From Vibrio sinensis (GTDB lineage: Bacteria; Pseudomonadota; Gammaproteobacteria; Enterobacterales; Vibrionaceae): a stretch of 64,000 nucleotides of DNA. A program made the translations under genes and the position numbers. Each line of letters starts with the position of its first letter. Position 1 is the first letter of the stretch. Below the pieces are notes generated by a model. That model did not search any database and was not told where the DNA came from. It was given only the letters and a program-made list of their open reading frames with translations. Shown here in pieces: positions 61,579 through 64,000 of this stretch. The stretch spans positions 87,881 through 151,880 of the forward strand of contig NZ_QVMU01000007.1 of NCBI RefSeq assembly GCF_003605645.1. Direction: 5' to 3'.

Positions 61579-62046
61579 TTACTTCTTGCGAACGTGAGGT
61601 GCAGCTTTATCAAGCACACCATTAACGAACTTATGACTATCTTCAGCAGCGAATACTTTTGCAAGCTCAATTGCTTCGTTGATAACCACTTTATAAGGTA
61701 CGTCTTCACGACGAGTCATTTCGTACATAGCAAGACGAAGTAACGCCAACTCCATCATATCCAGATCTTGCATTGGACGCGATGTGTATGGACGAATTTT
61801 GCAGTCTAGCTCTATGTGACTTAGCACAACACCTGTTAGTAGGTCACGGAAGTATGCGACGTCAGTGTCTGGTGCAGAAAGTGCAGGTTCAGAGCTGTGG
61901 TGCTCTTCCTCATCATACTTACCACCAGATAAAAACTGCTCTTCAATTGTGGCAACATTTTCTTTGGTAATTTGCCAAGAGTAGATCGCTTGTAAAGCGA
62001 ATCGACGTGCATTACGACGTGCGGCTGGTTTCACACTGGCCCCCAT
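61579..62046 (-). CDS. nusB: Transcription antitermination factor NusB
   Basis: Binds boxA RNA with S10 (NusE) in rRNA antitermination. All-helical 155-residue protein with [17 protein letters not shown] at the N-terminus (boxA contact) and the C-terminal [27 protein letters not shown] signature. An acidic insert ([11 protein letters not shown]) makes it longer than E. coli NusB (139). Its start overlaps the ribH stop (TAATG). Confidence 0.97.
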   Translation of the reverse strand: MGASVKPAARRNARRFALQAIYSWQITKENVATIEEQFLSGGKYDEEEHHSSEPALSAPDTDVAYFRDLLTGVVLSHIELDCKIRPYTSRPMQDLDMMELALLRLAMYEMTRREDVPYKVVINEAIELAKVFAAEDSHKFVNGVLDKAAPHVRKK

Positions 62047-62516
62047 TAGGAATCGATTTCAGAAAGAACGTTAATCATCTCAAGTGCGCTCAGTGCAGCC
62101 TCTGCACCTTTATTACCAGCCTTGGTTCCTGCGCGCTCAATTGCTTGATCAATAGTATCAACAGTTAGAACACCGAATGCGACTGGAAGACTAAACTCCA
62201 TAGACACTTGTGCCAAACCTTTGTTGCATTCACTGCAAACATAGTCAAAATGTGGTGTACCGCCACGGATAACGGTGCCTAGCGATACGATAGCATCGTA
62301 TTTGCCCGTTTTTGCTACACGTTGAGCAACAAGCGGTAATTCAACTGCACCAGGGCAACGAACTACAGTAATGTTGTCTTCGCTAACTTGTCCATGACGC
62401 TTTAAAGTATCGATTGCACCAGACAATAGACTTTCGTTAATAAAACTATTAAAACGAGAAATAACGATAGCAATTTTTGCATTTGGCGCTGGGAAGCCAC
62501 CCTCGATCACTTTCAT
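62046..62516 (-). CDS. ribH: 6,7-dimethyl-8-ribityllumazine synthase
   Basis: Condenses 5-amino-6-ribitylaminouracil with dihydroxybutanone phosphate, the penultimate step of riboflavin synthesis. The start at 62516 with AAGGAAGG gives 156 residues, equal to E. coli; [17 protein letters not shown] has the catalytic His and phosphate-binding region. A longer in-frame extension upstream crosses its promoter and is rejected. Coupled to nusB by a one-base overlap. Confidence 0.97.
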   Translation of the reverse strand: MKVIEGGFPAPNAKIAIVISRFNSFINESLLSGAIDTLKRHGQVSEDNITVVRCPGAVELPLVAQRVAKTGKYDAIVSLGTVIRGGTPHFDYVCSECNKGLAQVSMEFSLPVAFGVLTVDTIDQAIERAGTKAGNKGAEAALSALEMINVLSEIDS

Positions 62517-62557
62517 AAGCCTTCCTTTAACTATATTCATCAAGTGAGAATCGCCGG

Positions 62558-62566
62558 ATTCTAGCA
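62558..62566 (-). promoter_or_regulatory. Probable ribH-nusB promoter (extended -10)
   Basis: On the minus strand TG, one base, TAGAAT (complement at 62558-62563), 42 bases before the ribH start. Confidence 0.5.
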
Positions 62567-62664
62567 CAAAACTGTGAGCAATATCTAATAGAGATTTAGC
62601 TCTGAAACAAAAGAGCAAGACATCTGCGACATCCTACTCCAAAACTAATAGAGAACTGAGTCGT

Positions 62665-63774
62665 TTACTCGCAAACGTACTCAACTACATTCAAACCAAA
62701 ACCACCTAAAGCATGGTATTTCTTGTCGCTTGACGACAACAAACGCATATCATGGATGCCTAAGTCAGCTAAGATTTGGGAGCCTACTCCCACACGACGC
62801 GAAGTACCCTGCTTCTTCGCCATCGTTGGCGCTTGACCTTTATCTTGAGCTTCGAATGTTTTAACTCGGTGAATCAACAAGTCTGCTGATTCTTCGTTAC
62901 CTAAAACAACCAGTACACCACCTTCTGAACCAATGCGCTTCATCGCTTTCTCAAGTGTCCAGCTTCGCTCTGCGTTGCGGTCACTACGCAATAAGTCGGT
63001 GAACGTATCGTGTAGGTGTACACGTACTAATGGTGCAACACCATCAGCACTCGCTTTGCACAATGCATAATGCACTTGGTTATCGATAGTGTCGCGATAA
63101 GTCACAAGATTAAACTCGCCAAACTCTGTTGGTAGCTTGCATTCAGCAACACGCTCAATCGTTGTTTCAGTGTTATTACGATATTCAATTAAATCCGCAA
63201 TAGTACCTAATTTTAGGCCATGTTTTTCTGCGAAAATTTCAAGATCTGGACGACGAGCCATTGTGCCATCGTCATTCAAAATTTCCACGATAACAGATGC
63301 TGGCTCTAAGCCTGCAAGACGGGCCAAATCACAACCTGCTTCAGTATGACCAGCACGAGTTAGAACACCACCCTCTTGGGCCGCTAGAGGGAAGATATGA
63401 CCTGGTTGAACCAAATCAGCTGCAACCGCATTTTTTGCAACCGCTGCTTCGACTGTGCGAGAACGATCCGCTGCCGAAATCCCAGTCGTTACGCCTTCTG
63501 CCGCTTCAATTGAAACCGTAAAGTTCGTAGTGTACTGAGCATTATTATCTTGCACCATTGGCGGTAAACCAAGATTTTGGCATCGCTCGCGAGTCATAGT
63601 TAGACAAATAAGACCGCGACCGAAAGTTGCCATAAAATTAATCGCTTCTGGCGTCACATGCTCTGCAGCCATGATCAAATCGCCTTCATTCTCACGATCT
63701 TCGTCATCCATTAGGATAACCATTTTTCCCAAACGGATATCTTCGATTATTTCTTGCGGCGTACTAATCGGCAT
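62665..63774 (-). CDS. ribBA: 3,4-dihydroxy-2-butanone 4-phosphate synthase with degenerate GTP cyclohydrolase II domain (RibBX-like)
   Basis: N-terminal domain (about 1-200) is an intact DHBP synthase: [21 protein letters not shown] binds metal and ribulose 5-phosphate and [16 protein letters not shown] follows. The C-terminal domain (about 205-369) aligns with GTP cyclohydrolase II but lacks the three zinc cysteines: where RibA has a Cys-rich HSEC...RCDCG pattern, this protein reads [20 protein letters not shown]. It is therefore probably active only as DHBP synthase. Between ribE and ribH in the riboflavin cluster. Confidence 0.93.
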   Translation of the reverse strand: MPISTPQEIIEDIRLGKMVILMDDEDRENEGDLIMAAEHVTPEAINFMATFGRGLICLTMTRERCQNLGLPPMVQDNNAQYTTNFTVSIEAAEGVTTGISAADRSRTVEAAVAKNAVAADLVQPGHIFPLAAQEGGVLTRAGHTEAGCDLARLAGLEPASVIVEILNDDGTMARRPDLEIFAEKHGLKLGTIADLIEYRNNTETTIERVAECKLPTEFGEFNLVTYRDTIDNQVHYALCKASADGVAPLVRVHLHDTFTDLLRSDRNAERSWTLEKAMKRIGSEGGVLVVLGNEESADLLIHRVKTFEAQDKGQAPTMAKKQGTSRRVGVGSQILADLGIHDMRLLSSSDKKYHALGGFGLNVVEYVCE

Positions 63775-63827
63775 ATTTATTCTTCCTATTATTAGCGTTC
63801 TACTGGGTTCTATCGCAATGCTATCGG

Positions 63828-64000
63828 CTAAGCGAAACCATTTTGCTGTAGGAACTCCATTGTAATTCGAGACTCTGTAGATGGTTCTTGGCGGCTAACC
63901 AGTAAACGTTCCATATAGCGAGCTAGCACATCCACTTCTAAATTTACTTTACGTCCGACATGGAAACTCGTAATCGTAGTTTCTTCCCCTGTGTGAGGAA
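63828..64000 (-). CDS. ribE: Riboflavin synthase, C-terminal end (5' part outside window)
   Basis: The last 56 residues of riboflavin synthase, which dismutates two lumazines to riboflavin. The frame is open to the right edge. It reads [24 protein letters not shown], the second lumazine-binding domain's typical FHVG...VNLE-D segment, then a C-terminal helix ending FLQQNGFA. It precedes ribBA by 53 bp. Called ribC in older E. coli naming. Confidence 0.9.
   Translation of the reverse strand, partial: PHTGEETTITSFHVGRKVNLEVDVLARYMERLLVSRQEPSTESRITMEFLQQNGFA

Noticed and set aside
62517-62618. N-terminal extension of ribH by 34 codons
   Set aside because: It crosses the likely promoter, and the shorter start has an excellent ribosome-binding site and the family length.

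Overview
The window is an ordinary, densely packed stretch of a gammaproteobacterial chromosome, most likely chromosome 1 of a Vibrio species. Gene order (leuS-lptE-holA ... lipB-lipA; gmhA-yafJ next to fadE; dnaQ/rnhA; gloB-mltD; rpsB-tsf-pyrH-frr ... accA; ribBA-ribH-nusB-thiL-pgpA), protein lengths, a TIGR03503 protein and a RibBX-like RibBA all fit Vibrionaceae. No rRNA, tRNA, insertion sequence, phage gene or CRISPR array was seen. The window cuts leuS at its left end and riboflavin synthase at its right end.

Layout. 1-12.5 kb (+): end of leuS, LPS transport lipoprotein lptE, holA, rsfS-rlmH, the cell-elongation pair mrdA-mrdB with rlpA and dacA, ybeD, the lipoate genes lipB-lipA and a small unknown lipoprotein. 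12.5-20 kb: glyA (-) with a consensus PurR box, a YitT-type membrane protein (+), gmhB (-), the methionine importer metNIQ (+) behind three tandem MetJ boxes, an orphan glycosyltransferase (-) and trmO (+). 20-34 kb: proS, yafJ and gmhA (-), fadE with a FadR box, TIGR03503 protein/dnaQ against rnhA, yafS against gloB-mltD-YIP1 protein, a YafD-like phosphoesterase and glnB. 34-55.7 kb (all -): cytochrome c, tilS, then the long translation/isoprenoid/envelope block rpsB-tsf-pyrH-frr-uppS-cdsA-dxr-rseP-bamA-skp-lpxD-fabZ-lpxA-lpxB-rnhB-dnaE-accA. 55.8-60 kb (+): map, glnD, a YaeH-like protein. 60-64 kb (-): riboflavin synthase, ribBA, ribH, nusB, thiL, pgpA.

The genes converge on envelope biogenesis: lipid A (lpxA/B/D, fabZ), heptose (gmhA, gmhB), LPS export (lptE), outer membrane assembly (bamA, skp, rseP), undecaprenyl and phospholipid precursors (dxr, uppS, cdsA, pgpA, accA) and peptidoglycan (mrdA, mrdB, dacA, rlpA, mltD). 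Replication (dnaE, dnaQ, holA, rnhA, rnhB) and translation (rpsB, tsf, frr, map, rsfS, rlmH, leuS, proS, tilS, trmO) make up most of the rest. glnB and its modifying enzyme glnD are both here but 23 kb apart.

I found no convincing new multi-gene system. The points worth a second look are mostly regulatory or architectural: intrinsic terminators that cut the frr-to-accA envelope block into segments; leaderless-looking starts directly behind terminators (yafD, thiL); unexplained palindromes before yitT and trmO; a nested inverted repeat in the pyrH leader; a possible Vibrio dispersed repeat carrying a -10 box before fabZ; a degenerate GTP cyclohydrolase domain in RibBA; and an orphan glycosyltransferase in the place where enterobacteria carry rcsF.
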